A stretch of DNA of 64,000 bases from Pseudofabraea citricarpa (taxonomy: Eukaryota; Ascomycota; Leotiomycetes; Helotiales; Dermateaceae): the NCBI GenBank assembly GCA_029641185.1, contig JAPWGK010000018.1, positions 62,001 through 126,000 on the forward strand, in the 5' to 3' direction. Of the stretch, positions 24,491-36,032 are shown one piece after another. The notes beneath the pieces are model-generated. The model was not told the DNA's origin. It saw only the letters and a list, made by a program, of their open reading frames with translations, and did no database searches. A program made the position numbers and the translations under genes. The stretch's first letter is position 1. Each line of letters starts with the position of its first letter.

Positions 24491-24699
24491 ATTTGGCGCG
24501 TGGTGATGGGTTGGGGTACGGAAGTACAATACAATAAATAGATTAGATAGGTACGGTAAGTAGGTAGGCAAGTACAGTACAGTAGGTAAGCAATGGTAAT
24601 ATTTATAATCAAGAGACGTAGTTGAGAACTTAAGACTGCGCTCCCGCTGTCATGCTAAGCGCTCTGATCCTGCGGTGATCCTTTTGGTCCAAGTACCGT

Positions 24700-24731
24700 A
24701 CTATCTATCTATCTATCCATCCATCCATCTA
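24700..24731. repeat. (CTAT)n(CCAT)n microsatellite
   Basis: Compound tetranucleotide run: about five CTAT units followed by three to four CCAT units. Confidence 0.85.
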
Positions 24732-25183
24732 TTACAGTATGCTGTATTGTATACTGTAAATGACCGTAAACTCCCAAGCCTCGTAACCCGTTCCCGTGCT
24801 GCAGGTGCAGGCGCTGATGCAGGCCAAATGCTGCTGCCTGGAGACTTGGAGAGACATAATATACCTAGGTACAGTAACAGACAGGTAACAGGGGAGCCGT
24901 AACAGGGCACCAGCATCCTATTCCATCAAGCATCCTGTACTCCTGTAATAATTCTGTTCTGTACTGTCATGTCGGCTTCGGACGAACTCGACGCCCCCGC
25001 CTCCGCCTCCGCACTTGGCCGAGTCAGTCCAATCACGTGGAAGAAACTCCCAGCAGCTTATCGAGAACTGCGCTGCTAGGAGTTGCCGGTTCCCGTAAAA
25101 TAAATTTAACCTCACTCCGGACCAGAAAACCTCAGCGCAAAAGCGACCGCGAAGGCGCATCAATAATCAACCCTCTACCCACC

Positions 25184-26734
25184 ATGTTCGCCGTCACAGG
25201 ATGGAAGGTCTCTCCGAATCTGCTCAAGACCCAGAGTGTGACACCCCCAGTACCTCCGAAAAAGAGTACGGGAGATGGTGAAGCTGGGCAAGATAATCCT
25301 GCACCGAAACCGAGCAAGAAAAGAAAGCGAAACACCGGTACATCAAAGGCGAAAGATGTCAATTCCACCAATCTTGCAGACCTGTGGGAGACGGTAATTG
25401 AAGGGAAAGAGAAGGCTAAAAAGCCCAAGCCAGAAAAAGCGAAGACGAGCGAAAAGCGTCAGAGAGTCAGCAGCAACGACGACGCCTCGGGTGATCCAGA
25501 GGTCGTAACTGCCCAAGAGACAGAGGAGGCAGAGGGAGACCAACCGCAAACCAAAGATGACCGGCCCAAGAAAGCAAAGACGCTGAAAGAAAAAAAGCGA
25601 GAGAAGAAAGCCGCCGTGAGGGGTGCCACGGACGATGCCAGCGAACAAGTTGATGTCCCCAAGACAGCTCAGCCAGCTCAATTAGCAAAACCAGTCGCAC
25701 AATTGACCCCACTTCAAGCATCAATGCGACAGAAACTTGTATCCGCACGGTTCCGTCATCTCAATCAAACTTTATATACAACGCCGTCAGCACACTCGCT
25801 TGAGCTATTCCAGCAGAACCCGGAAATGTTCCAGGAATATCATGAAGGCTTCCGGAGACAAGTTGAAGTGTGGCCGGAGAATCCTGTCGATGGTTATGTG
25901 CTGCAAATCAAGCAGAGGGGAATGCAGCGCAGGGATAAGCGGGGTATGCCCAAGGCAGAGTTGAAGGAAGATACCAAGGCTGCGTCGGAACCTTCCCCGC
26001 TACCAAGAACTGAAGGCAAATGTACAGTTGCCGATCTTGGATGTGGTGACGCAGGTTTAGCTCAAGGTTTGCAAAAAGATCTGAAGAAGCTAAATGTTAA
26101 GGTCTGCAGTTTCGACCTACAGAATCCGAGCCCGCTAGTAACCAAGGCTGATATTGCGAATCTCCCTCTTGAGGATGGCACTGTTGACATCGCCATATTC
26201 TGCCTAGCACTGATGGGCACAAACTGGGTTGATTTCGTTGAAGAGGCCTTCCGAATCCTTCGGTGGAAGGGGGAGTTATGGGTGGCAGAAATTAAGAGTC
26301 GCTTTGGTCGAGTTAGCGGGAAACACAAGAGAGTAGAGCACAGCGTTGGCAATCGCAAGAAGCCCGATAAGAAGACTCTCCAAAAGATGGAAGAGGAAGC
26401 CGATGATGCAGATCTTATGGTAGAGGTAGATGGACACGAGGACCACAAGGGCGAAACCGATGTTTCTGCTTTCGTGGAAGTTCTTAGGAAGCGTGGTTTT
26501 GTGTTGCAGAATGAAAAGGCAGTCGACTTGAGCAACCGGATGTTTGTCAAGATGCACTTTGTAAAAGGTCTCACACCGGTCAAGGGGAAGTGTGTGCCTG
26601 TACCAAAGGGAATGGCGGAAATGGGTATGGAAACGTGGAAGAAGAAGCCGAAAGGAAAGTTCATCGAGGAAGATGAGATGCCAGTCTCAAGCGAGGCAAG
26701 TGTGCTAAAACCGTGTGTCTATAAGCTTAGATAG
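25184..26734 (+). CDS. 25S rRNA adenine-N1 methyltransferase RRP8
   Basis: A 516-residue single-exon nucleolar methyltransferase. Yeast Rrp8 makes m1A645 in 25S rRNA and assists early pre-rRNA processing. The start MFAVTGWKV follows an ACC Kozak context. Residues 20-200 are Lys/Glu-rich and disordered with several nuclear localisation-like basic runs. The Methyltransf_8 domain begins around residue 215 with LHQ-type helices (LVSARFRHLNQTLYT, SAHSLELF). The SAM motif I is VADLGCGDAGLAQ, followed by VCSFDLQNPSP, TKADIANLPLEDGTVDIAIF and CLALMGTNW. It converges with DDI1, with 200 bases between stop codons. Confidence 0.96.
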   Translation: MFAVTGWKVSPNLLKTQSVTPPVPPKKSTGDGEAGQDNPAPKPSKKRKRNTGTSKAKDVNSTNLADLWETVIEGKEKAKKPKPEKAKTSEKRQRVSSNDDASGDPEVVTAQETEEAEGDQPQTKDDRPKKAKTLKEKKREKKAAVRGATDDASEQVDVPKTAQPAQLAKPVAQLTPLQASMRQKLVSARFRHLNQTLYTTPSAHSLELFQQNPEMFQEYHEGFRRQVEVWPENPVDGYVLQIKQRGMQRRDKRGMPKAELKEDTKAASEPSPLPRTEGKCTVADLGCGDAGLAQGLQKDLKKLNVKVCSFDLQNPSPLVTKADIANLPLEDGTVDIAIFCLALMGTNWVDFVEEAFRILRWKGELWVAEIKSRFGRVSGKHKRVEHSVGNRKKPDKKTLQKMEEEADDADLMVEVDGHEDHKGETDVSAFVEVLRKRGFVLQNEKAVDLSNRMFVKMHFVKGLTPVKGKCVPVPKGMAEMGMETWKKKPKGKFIEEDEMPVSSEASVLKPCVYKLR

Positions 26735-26935
26735 GACTCTAGACCATGCTCTAGTAACACATTATCTTGCCAGTCAAATTCTGCAACCTTGAAACAAACG
26801 TGCATAGCAGGACCTAGCTAATATTTGCATCCTGTGAGTTCCAATATCGGCACCCAGATATGGAATGAGAATTAAAAGACTCTACCTGGAATAGGTTCAT
26901 ATAAATTAGGCAACCGACGGAAGATGTGTGACTAC

Positions 26936-28345
26936 TTATCCCTGGAATAGGAGTCCTGCTGCATATTCAACGTTCCCTCCGCATGCCGCCAAAGCATTTA
27001 CCGCCTCTTCCCGTGAGAAACCTAGAGCTACCAGTTGGTCAATTGACTCGGGAGAGAAGCTCGGCTGAACTGAAGCTGCTGGAGTTGATACACGAGGAGC
27101 AGAGGAGCTAGAAGGCGGGGCTTGAGTTTCGGAGGCAGCAGCTGAGACCGCTCCAGATTTGGCGCCAATAGTTGTTCCTCCGGGGCCTTCAACCAACGGT
27201 TCATCCTCGCGTGCCTCCTCTAGGCCTTTGGGAATCTCTGCCTCACCCAAGAAGGGTACCTCGACTCCTTGAATGACGAGTTTATCCTTGGAAAGATCTA
27301 TGCAAGCCTGATGTCGCTTCAGCATATCCAGGCCCAGGAGGAGATCAACGTCTTTCCCTTCCATAACAGTGAAACTGCAGGGTAGAAACAAACTTCCAAT
27401 TCTGATTTGTGCCGAATGAACGCGGCCCAGAATGGCTGCAGTGCCAACACCACGTGCAATGCCGGCAAATCGCTTATCGACCAGTCTCATAATGCCACAT
27501 GATTCTGCGCATGAGGGTGACATGATGGTAGCTTGTGCTCCAGAATCCACAAAAGCCTTGACTTTGTTGCCATTCACTTCAACATCGATATAGAGCATGT
27601 GGACTCGTCCAAATACTATTATGCGAATATCAATAATGTTTTACTATAGCTGGAGAGAGTTACCGACCTTCTGGGTTGTGCTCGATGGCATTTTGTAAGT
27701 TCTCCTGGACACGCTCTTCCCGGATCATTTCAGCGATTCGCATTTGGGCATCGATATCAAATGGATCCGCATTCAGATCTGCAATTTGCTGCCTCCGTCT
27801 CATCTGTTCCTCTCGTTCTTGATTCTGCATTTGTCGCAGTACTTGGGCAAATTGCTCGGGGTTGTCAATTACCGCGGCGAGCTCAGGTCTCTGTCTCAGT
27901 GCTTCTTGCCTCATGGCAGGGTTGCCTAATAACTGGAGTCGAATGACTTCAGGATCTGGATCACCACTCTCGCCTCTCGGATGCTGGCTTGGTTGAGGAC
28001 GTGCTGCTTGTCGTGGTTGTTGACTAGCCACACTTCTTGCCATATCGCGCACGTGGAGTGCAAGCATCTCGCCGTCACCGATCTGAAGTGTCTCCATGGT
28101 TTTAGAGTCATCATTGAGCAGTCTGCCATTATGGTACAGGTGCTGAGACGTCTTCGGAATACGAGATTCCGCCTGGACCGACTCCTTCAACACACCCACG
28201 GTTGTATCAGGAGGAATTTCGAGGGAGAGGATATCGGCATCTTCCTGCTCGGGAGCAGTGATGCTAAGCGTGATGCGCCTGTAGACGAGAAGGTCAGCAT
28301 TAGCAGGAGTTTTGGAGTAGAGTGTGGAACTTCCCAAACTTACAT
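26936..28345 (-). CDS. DNA damage-inducible protein 1 (ubiquitin shuttle protease)
   Basis: A 430-residue Ddi1, near the yeast length of 428. Exons in coding order are 28345-28344 (only A-T of the start codon), 28278-27668 and 27615-26936. Ddi1 binds ubiquitylated clients and the proteasome and has a retroviral-type aspartic protease fold. The N-terminal ubiquitin-like domain begins [12 protein letters not shown] and has [10 protein letters not shown]. The helical HDD region includes [16 protein letters not shown] and [17 protein letters not shown]. The protease core has [11 protein letters not shown] with the catalytic Asp, and [12 protein letters not shown]. The C-terminal UBA ends [20 protein letters not shown]. 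The start codon is split by intron 28279-28343: AT|GTAAGT...CAG|G. Confidence 0.94.
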
Positions 28346-29297
28346 TCTGTGCCTTGAAAGTGCCACCGGCCGTGTGATCTAGTTTGTGGCGAAGAGGGAC
28401 AAAAGGACAAGCTGCGGCAGGAATCGTAGACAGGAAAGAGGGCCGATGGGGTTGGATGTGGGTAGGGAGTTCAACGAGAGGAAATACTGAAACTGGACGA
28501 CACGAGATGATGGTGCACTTCAACTAGACAGCAGAGTTCTGGAATCTTGCAGAAGTAGGACGAGATGACATAATCCCAATGCGACAGTCAGCAGGTGCAG
28601 AGTAGAGGGTGAGGAAGAGAAGAAGTGGGTGAAGAAGGTAATCCTTGGGCGGTGCTTGCCGAGTTGCTTCAGTCGAGTGCAGACTAGAGTGCGTGAGTGA
28701 GTGAGTGAGTGTGTTTGAGAGCGAAGACGAGGACGAGAGCGAGGGCGAGGGCGATGGCGATGGCGAGGCTGAAGTGAAGCCCGAGTGCGAGGTTGGCGCG
28801 GTGCTTGGCGGCGGCGGCGGGCGGGGCGGGCAAGGCGGAAGATCTAAAGAATGCCATCATTATTACAGGATTATTGAGCTGCGCCGGCAAGGCTGTGATC
28901 TTACGCGAGGCCTCTCCATAGAGGGGAGGGGCAGTAGTAGTTGCAGTCACGCAGTTTCCTTCCCTTTTGCCTCTGCCTCTGCCTCTCTTTACTTACCTTA
29001 CCTGCCTTACCTGTACTTTGCTCTGCGTGGCTGAGGATCCGTCTTACGACGACCACCGGAACCACCAGAACCTGCTTGCGAGGTAGTTCTAGTTCTAGTC
29101 TGCGTCATATTGGATTCTTGGTAGACACCAGCCTCACTCACTCTATTTCGACTCGCAAGAAATCCATCCCTACGTGCGACCACCATCACAATCACAGCGA
29201 ACGCAGCGAACACAGCAACCACTACCACCATCATCACCACCGTCACTCCCATCACTCCCATCACCACTACCCACTGCTCCAACGACCCCCAACAGCC
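28346..29297. promoter_or_regulatory. Divergent region between DDI1 and the acetyltransferase
   Basis: About 950 bases. It holds the DDI1 leader, a GAG/GCGA-rich run near 28700-28790 (tandem GAGTGA then GACGAGGAC-like units) and CT-rich stretches at 28965-29020 and 29175-29280 upstream of the acetyltransferase ATG. Open frames crossing this region are repeat-driven and unsupported. Confidence 0.5.
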
Positions 29298-30457
29298 ATG
29301 CCCCGGGACCTGAACCAGGAAGATCGACCACCCACTCTTACCGAATCCCCCAACAGCGTCTCCGACTCAAATCCACAGGACGATCTGCCCGACGCTGAGA
29401 ACGTCGCAACCTCGTTTGTCATGGTTCCCCAGAGCCAGCAGAGACCAAGAGAATCAACCAGTCTCCATCCATATGTGCGACCGCTCACTATTAATGATCT
29501 GGACTCGGTCGTTGCGCTCGAGAACGCCGCTTTCTCAGATCCGAAGGAACGCGCCACTAGGGAGAAGGTAAGAGCTCTTTCGGTTCTCTCGGTTCTCTCT
29601 AGACCAGGCGACAAACATGCGTCTTTCCTGGTTGTTGTGGGCTGGTCCATTATCAAAAAAGCCTGCGTTCAGCCTCAAGTCACCAGTGTGTCAGCGCAGG
29701 CTTGAATCGGGTTGTCACGTGCGCGGCCAATTCCACCTATTTGTCCTCCTGCCTTGTTATACAGTCCCTTAACACTCTTGCTGTGCCTTGCTTACATATT
29801 TCTTAGCTGGCCTACAGACTGAGTAGGTGTGGTGAATTATGCCTGGGTCTCTTTTGTACCATTGTCCCAGACTCTGGAATCAAAGCGGAGACTCTAGCGA
29901 CAGGAAGACCAGTGGAGTCAGGCCGCAAGAATGGAGCAGTCAGTGTCTTACTCGCCCACATAATCGCTGCAAAGACCAATTCGACCGTAGTGACGGATGA
30001 ATCCATGGACTATCCAAAAGACTGGGCCGAGAATTCTACCGTGTCTACAATTGGTCATCAGGAAGCAGGAAGAACAATATGTCTTCACTCAGTCGCTGTG
30101 CTGCCATCTTACCAAGGGCGTGGATTGGGACGAGTGACTTTGTTAGCATATATGCAGCAGATGAATGGCGCTGGAATTGCCGATAGATTGGCTTTGATTG
30201 CACATGATGTAAGTCCTGACTCAACCAGCCATGGTCTCGCTCTCTATGCCGCATATGTTCTAATCAGCTTCACAGCACTTAACTGGATATTACGAAAAAT
30301 ACGGCTTTACGAATAGAGGCCCTAGCCAGGCCCAGTTTGGTGGTGGGGGGTGGAATGATTTGGTCAGTACGTGATCCTTAGAGTAGACCATTCGAGCTAA
30401 TATACCACCTAGATATTTGATCTGAAGACGTTAGAAGCAAGAGCTACGTACGGCTGA
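29298..30457 (+). CDS. GNAT acetyltransferase, PAA1/AANAT-like
   Basis: A 267-residue GCN5-related N-acetyltransferase resembling yeast polyamine acetyltransferase Paa1 and arylalkylamine N-acetyltransferases. Exons are 29298-29567, 29807-30208, 30276-30362 and 30413-30457. Residues 1-60 are a polar disordered head. Motif C/D begins VRPLTINDLDSVVALENAAF. The acetyl-CoA motif A is LHSVAVLPSYQGRGLGRVTL, with the Q/RxxGxG/A core QGRGLG. Motif B is HLTGYYEKYGF, and the C-terminal FGGGGWNDLIFDL is characteristic of fungal members. The first intron, 239 bases, is long for this window. It probably acetylates small amines in the cytosol; the substrate cannot be told. Confidence 0.9.
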
Positions 30458-31440
30458 GGTAGCATGCTTAATTTTAGGTTCACATCTATACCTTTCTAGC
30501 TTCAATTGCTACATGAGGGACCATGGGTCTACAGGACAATTTCGCAATCAGGGAGCCAGCATTTAGTTGTTTACATAGTATGGCGCTGCGGGAGGTGGTA
30601 TATTGGTTATTTACCTGGGTAGGTAGTCGCCAGTGTTGTATTTCGCCCTGAACTATTTCCTCCTCCCTATTTGAATCGACGGCTACTCAGATGCTAGATA
30701 GCCCACAAATAATGTTACCGATATTAATATATACAGCGTGGGAATAAAATACCCGCTGCTAGTATTGCCAGTTGCGCAGGGTGTTTGCGGGTGAATGTTA
30801 GTGTTTGATGAGCATATCTTCGTATCTTGTAAAACAACTTTGATGTCGTTGTGATACCTCTCTCCCTTCTTATCTCATCAATGGCCACAGTAATAATTCA
30901 TCCTCGCCTTGATTATTCGCCTTCTAACCCGAAGGAATATCGGATCTGGCTAGGATTGTCGAAGTGAAAATTCAGCTTGTCCATGGCCACTATGGCCACT
31001 ATGGCAAATGTCAATCTCTACATATTCAAACGGTCTGTGAAGTACGGATAAATGTCATTACGATTTATTTCAAAGTTAAGGAGTACTTGCTACTGGTACA
31101 CTAGCTCAGAATTTTAATGGTGGATAGTTTGTAGTTCGCAGGCATTCGAGATAGTGGTGGGTAGGGATAGCACGATAGATGTCTCATACGACTGACTATT
31201 ATAGGCTAACCAAACTCAAGAGAACTTGGATTGAATAAGACCAAGAGGAATCGTGAAATATAAATGCTTCAAAAATTGTGGTGGGGCCACTTTGCACTGA
31301 TAAGATTGTGCTAGCGTGTCTTTGCCAAGATTTCGCACTGGCGAAAAATTATTATCGAGGTTATCATAAAAAGTGCCACTCCAGTCTTTCTACCGAAAAC
31401 ACAACATCTCGACCGACTGATCCCACCAATCTCGCCCACC
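30458..31440. other. AT-rich intergenic region before NOG1
   Basis: About 980 bases, AT-rich, with no coding frame of note. A short direct repeat ATGGCCACT occurs three times around 30983-31004. The NOG1 promoter should lie in the last few hundred bases. Confidence 0.5.
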
Positions 31441-33509
31441 ATGAAGACTACATGGAAGGATATCCAGCCGGTACCCACCTCGCAGGAGTTCTTGGATATT
31501 GTCTTGAGCAGGACGCAGCGACGATTGCCCACCCAGATCCGAGCTGGTTTTCAAATCAGCAGAATCAGAAGTATGCAAGAACACAACCTTCTTGATGCCA
31601 CAAGGACACTACTGACTGACACTCACAGACTTCTATACCAGAAAGGTCAAATTCACACAGGAGACCTTCACTGAAAAGCTCTCGAATATTTTAGACGGCT
31701 TCCCTCGCCTCCAGGATATCCATCCTTTCCACAAAGATCTCCTCAATACCCTCTACGATGCCGATCATTTCCGCATAGCTCTTGGTCAACTCGCAACTGC
31801 AAAACATTTGATTGAGATTGTGTCTCGGGACTATGTACGACTCCTCAAATATGCCCAGTCACTCTTCCAGTGCAAGCAGCTCAAGCGCGCCGCCTTGGGC
31901 CGAATGGCAACCATTTGTCGTAGGCTTAAAGACCCCTTGCTGTACCTCGATCAAGTCAGGCAACATCTGGGTCGTCTTCCTTCCATTGACCCTAATACAA
32001 GAACTCTTCTTATCTGCGGTTATCCCAATGTTGGCAAGTCCAGCTTCTTGAAGAGCGTTACCCGAGCCGATGTCGACGTCCAACCCTATGCATTCACAAC
32101 AAAGAGTCTGTTCGTCGGACATTTTGACTACAAGTACCTGAGATTCCAGGCAATTGACACTCCCGGAATCTTAGATCACCCGCTCGAAGAGATGAACACC
32201 ATTGAAATGCAGTCTATCACTGCCATTGCTCATCTCCGTTCAGCTATTCTATATTTTATGGATCTCTCCGAGCAGTGTGGGTACACTGTTCAAGCACAAA
32301 TGCAACTATTTCAAAGTATCAAGCCACTATTTGCCAATAAGTTGGTTTTCATTGTCATCAATAAAATCGATGTTGTTCGACCCGAAGACCTGGATGAAGA
32401 GACCCAGGCCCAGCTCCAGGCACTTTTGAAACCAGGCGACGTTGAGATGCTACAACTATCTTGCACAACCGCGGAGGGTGTGCAGGATGTTAAGAACGCT
32501 GCATGCGAGCGACTCATCGCAGACCGGGTCGCCCAGAAGCTGAAGGCTGGAACCAATACTAGCGGTGCCGTAGGAGGAAGGTTAGGGGATGTTTTAACCA
32601 GAATCCATGTTGCTAGGCCTTTGGATGGTATTGTTCGAGAGGCATTCATTCCAGATGCTGTCAAGACAATGAAGAAATTCGACAAGAACGATCCAGACCG
32701 GAAGAAGCTTGCTCGTGAGATTGAGGAAGAAGAGGGTGGTGCTGGTGTCTACAATGTTGACCTCAAGGATAAGTACATGCTTGAGAATGACGAGTGGAAA
32801 CACGACAAGATCCCTGAGGTTTTCGATGGAAAGAATGTCTACGATTTTGTTGACGTTGACATTGAGGCTAAGCTCGCTGCTTTGGAAGAGGAGGAAGAAA
32901 AGCTGGAGGCTGATGGCTACTACGATTCTGACGAAGACTTGGAAGATGCAGAAGACGCCGAGATCCGCATGAAGGCTGAGTTGATCAGAGAAAAACGACA
33001 ACTCATTCGCAATGAAGCAAAGATGAAGAAATCTTTGAAGAACCGAGCCATAATCCCACGAACCTCAATCCGCAAGAAGCTCACAGATATGGAGGAACAT
33101 CTTGAATCCCTTGGACATGATACTACTTCCATCGGCGCACGAGCAAGATCCCAATCTAGAGGCCGCAGTGTGTTGCGTAGCCGTACTGGCACTGAGGATA
33201 TCATGGATGTCGATTCGCCCGACTATGAGGCCAAGATGCGTGCAAAGAGCAGAGCTAGAAGCCAGAGCAACAGACGAGACGATGGTGTCACCAACGAGGT
33301 CGCCAGAACAAAGGCCGAGAGAGCTCAGAAGTTGAGTCAACGTAAGATGAACAGAATGGCCAGACAGGGTGAGGCAGACAGACATGTTGCAGCTGCCATG
33401 CCTAAGCATCTGGTAAGCTACAATCCTAGGGCCAAATACGCTAGTGCAATTACTAATCCTAACGTAGTTCTCTGGAAAACGTGGTATGGGCAAGACACAA
33501 AGTCGTTAA
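31441..33509 (+). CDS. Nucleolar GTP-binding protein 1 (NOG1)
   Basis: A 651-residue GTPase needed for 60S subunit maturation. Exons are 31441-31570, 31629-33412 and 33468-33509. The N-terminal helical bundle runs [20 protein letters not shown] to the end of the first 160 residues. The GTPase domain has the P-loop GYPNVGKSS, switch region [15 protein letters not shown]3 motif DTPG and G4 NKID. The Obg-fold lineage NOG1 C-terminus is visible in [16 protein letters not shown], followed by acidic and basic repeats. The last exon encodes [13 protein letters not shown], matching the conserved tail; this fixes the final splice and refutes a read-through reading beyond 33412. Yeast Nog1 is 647 residues. 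Confidence 0.97.
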
Positions 33510-34543
33510 GACGTCGTGCATTCAGTCTATCTATCTACTTTCATGTCGGTATGGCGTTAAGGAGCAAGATGATGGGGTTTCTTCCGACAAATCTAGGCGC
33601 GCTGGGTATGACTTTTCGTTTACAAGATAAGATAGTTGTGCACTATGTGAAGCTGTATGGAACCAAAATTACAGGACTACCAATGTCAAGTCAATCTCGC
33701 TAGCACTTTGTGATATGCACCTGATTACTGTGCGTAGTTTATGATCGTCTGCTCGACCATGGCATAGTGGAGCCTCTCTCCTAGTTTAAGTCAGAGCAGC
33801 AAGGACTCACCGTCAGCCGCACACAGGCGGGCATGCTCTAGGAGGGCAAACTGTAGGGTTCCTCAGATGCCGAGATACAAGGCAGGGTAAAGTAAAGTAC
33901 AGTACAGTACAGTAGCAAAGTACCCTGGCAGGATCGTCTCAACGAAAGTTTGTGAAAAGTTAGAGACCTGGTAGATATACAGTTGCGGGTAGGAGGGCGG
34001 CCATGGCAACCACTGTGCCTAGGTACAGCAGAAGATGAGTCCCAGGGCGTGCCATGTCTGTGCCGTGAATCTCCCAGGTCAGCGCAAGCCCTACCAACTC
34101 GAAACACTCGAAGTACCCTTGAGCTCCGAGACAGAATGGGGCACTCCAGGATCTCTCGGGCTTCTAGAATAATGCATAGAAGGCTGGGGGTGGGAGCGAG
34201 GGAGGGAGTGATTGATTTCCATTCCCGCTCCCGGTTCGTTATCCTATAATCCTAGGCTCTTCTCATCTAGATCTAGGGTCCGTCGGCCGTGTTGAGCCGA
34301 CGACTTGCTGGATACATACCGCAGGGCCGAGGCGACAAGTGAGTGTGTAGACTGTGTAGAGTATTGCAATCGTTATTGCACATTTCAGCTGGTTAGAAAG
34401 GAAGGAAGATAGCGGTGAAGAGGAGGTAGGGATTCGCGCCCGCCAAGGGGAAACGGTGTCTACAGCACAGCTTCCAGGCTCCCAGGCTTCCAGGCTTCCA
34501 GCCCACTCCTGCGTTCGGTCGGTCAGAATAAGTAAGGTTTAAG

Positions 34544-34575
34544 TTAGGGTAGGGTAGGTAGGGTAGGTGTAGGGT
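34544..34575. repeat. Telomere-like TAGGG repeat tract
   Basis: Starts TTAGGGTAGGGTAGG and continues with GTAGGG variants for about 32 bases. It resembles a degenerate version of the TTAGGG fungal telomere unit, in an internal location. Confidence 0.6.
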
Positions 34576-34744
34576 ACAGTACAGTACAGTAGGGTTCTCT
34601 CGCTCAGATGCTGCAACAACTGCGGAAACAGATCGCGTAGGCTCGGGTCGTCGCGAGCCGTCATCAGCAGCAGCAGCGGCGGCGGAGGAAACAGGTTCAT
34701 GGGACGCTGCTGGGATGGGTGATTGACTGGGTGGCTGGCTATTA

Positions 34745-34829
34745 CCGTACTTTACTGTACGGTACAGGTGCTGTGCTGTGCTGTGCCATACTGTACTGTA
34801 CTGTACTGTACTTTACTGTACTGTATATA
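34745..34829. repeat. CTGTA/CTGTG pentanucleotide tract
   Basis: Repeated CTGTG and then CTGTA units, with TTTACTGTA interruptions. Related short tracts occur in several other intergenic regions of the window. Confidence 0.8.
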
Positions 34830-34907
34830 CTGTTGTTAGGTATCCGTTGAGGGGGCCAGTGCTAGTGAGCGAGCCAGCACCGTGAGCTCTGGAGGAATTC
34901 CGAGCTG

Positions 34908-35043
34908 GAGTCTGGAGTCTGGAGTCTCTCATGCACCTGTAACTCTGTCGTGCTTCCCGCAGCAGCATCTTCCCGTCTCCCGTCTCCCATCTCCCATCTC
35001 CAATCTCCCATCTGCCACCTCCCGTCCCCCGTCTCCCGTCTCG
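34908..35043. repeat. GGAGTCT repeat and CT-rich TCCCATC array
   Basis: Three GGAGTCT units, then after a gap about ten heptamer units of the TCTCCCA/TCTCCCG type on the plus strand. It is a strongly polypyrimidine tract. Confidence 0.75.
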
Positions 35044-35156
35044 CAGCGTGGGCTCAGATTCCGGGGCCATGTCACCGGAGTAGAGCAGAGCAGAGCGGAG
35101 TAGTTCTCTGACGGAGGCTCAGTTACACAAACCACAAACAACACACATCTGAATCA

Positions 35157-35284
35157 CCAGCCAGCCAACCAGCCAGCCAGCCATCCACCTACTCAGCTAT
35201 CCATTCATTTATTCATTCATTCATCCATCAATTCATCCATCCATCCATCCATCCATCCATCCATCCATTCACTTGTCCATCCAT
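35157..35284. repeat. CCAG/CATT/CCAT tetranucleotide microsatellite
   Basis: CCAG units, then ATTC units, then about ten CATC/CCAT units. It is the longest tetranucleotide block in the window and probably polymorphic. Confidence 0.9.
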
Positions 35285-36032
35285 TCGGCATAGGGATTCC
35301 GTGTTAGGGCTCGGTAGTGGAGCCGCAGTCCTCCAGAGAGAATTTACCTATTAATTTCAGCTGATTGGGCATGGCCTTCGAGCTGTGACTACGAACTAGT
35401 GCTCTGAGAGCCCTGACCCGACATCGAGGGAGGAAGATGCCCCGACGAGAGAGTGGCCTTGGACATGGCGCTGCTGATTTGTCCATGTGAGCCTGCCTGT
35501 CTGCTGTGGATGCTCCTCAGACCTAGCTCGCACAATTAATTGCTTTTTGTTGACGCAAATTGTTCAGCCACCCCTCCCACCCCCCAAGTGCAGCCAGTCA
35601 GTCTCTACACGGCCGAGGTGTGCGGCAGCAGAGCCAGGAAACTCAGCGGCCCTTTCCCCTCCCCCCTCAGAAATCAGAAATGGCCGACGGATCAGAAGAG
35701 GCTTCTGGTCTGCTGAGGTCGTTGTCTTGTCTTGTGTTGTGCTGTGTTGTGTTATGTTGTGCGAAGTGCAATAGGCTCTTGAAGCCCGCTCATGCAACCT
35801 GTGAAGAAGGTCGCAACTCCGACACCAATCACCAGTTCGACGGCGGCAATAACGGAGACTCGTTCGACTCAAGTCTTCTTCTGCAACGGCAATCTTGGCT
35901 CGCTCGCCGTTATGCTCTTGATTCCTTCACGCCTCTGAAAGCCACCACCCACGGTAGCTCGACTGCAATTCTGCTGCATCTCCACAGCATCCACCCAGCA
36001 GAGTCGACGGACTGACTAGCAGACGACGCATT

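Larger units (their letters stand above)
23071..25183. promoter_or_regulatory. Long divergent intergenic region, Zn2Cys6 regulator / RRP8
   Basis: About 2.1 kb without a supported gene. It contains a (GGTGGAT)-type tract around 24376-24490, CTAT/CCAT tetranucleotides at 24700-24731, TACAGTAC units near 24571-24583 and the palindrome TACCTAGGTA at 24862-24871. Small frames at 23400-24200 have no domains. The length suggests upstream regulatory sequence or long leaders for the regulator, but this is inference. Confidence 0.5.
33510..36032. other. Repeat-rich gene-poor region
   Basis: About 2.5 kb with no supported gene. It contains TACAG/CTGTA tracts (33896-33915, 34575-34591, 34745-34829), a telomere-like TAGGG run (34544-34575), CCAGGCTT units near 34471-34502, GGAGTCT and TCCC[GA]TC arrays (34908-35043), a CCAT/CATT tetranucleotide block (35157-35284) and a TGTTGTG run near 35727-35762. 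Open frames here are driven by the simple repeats. The last 200 bases may be the promoter of the UMTA-like gene. Confidence 0.55.

Noticed and set aside
24188..24612. His/Thr/Pro-rich minus-strand frames of 127 and 137 codons
   Set aside because: They translate the GGTGGAT tandem array (HHPPST-like repeats) in two frames, which is a repeat artefact.
33413..33703. Read-through C-terminus of NOG1 to 33703
   Set aside because: The frame stays open through a GTAAGC...GTAG intron, but only splicing to 33468 gives the conserved [13 protein letters not shown] ending.
35173..35284. CRISPR-like array of short units
   Set aside because: The units are pure tetranucleotide repeats without spacers, in a eukaryotic genome.
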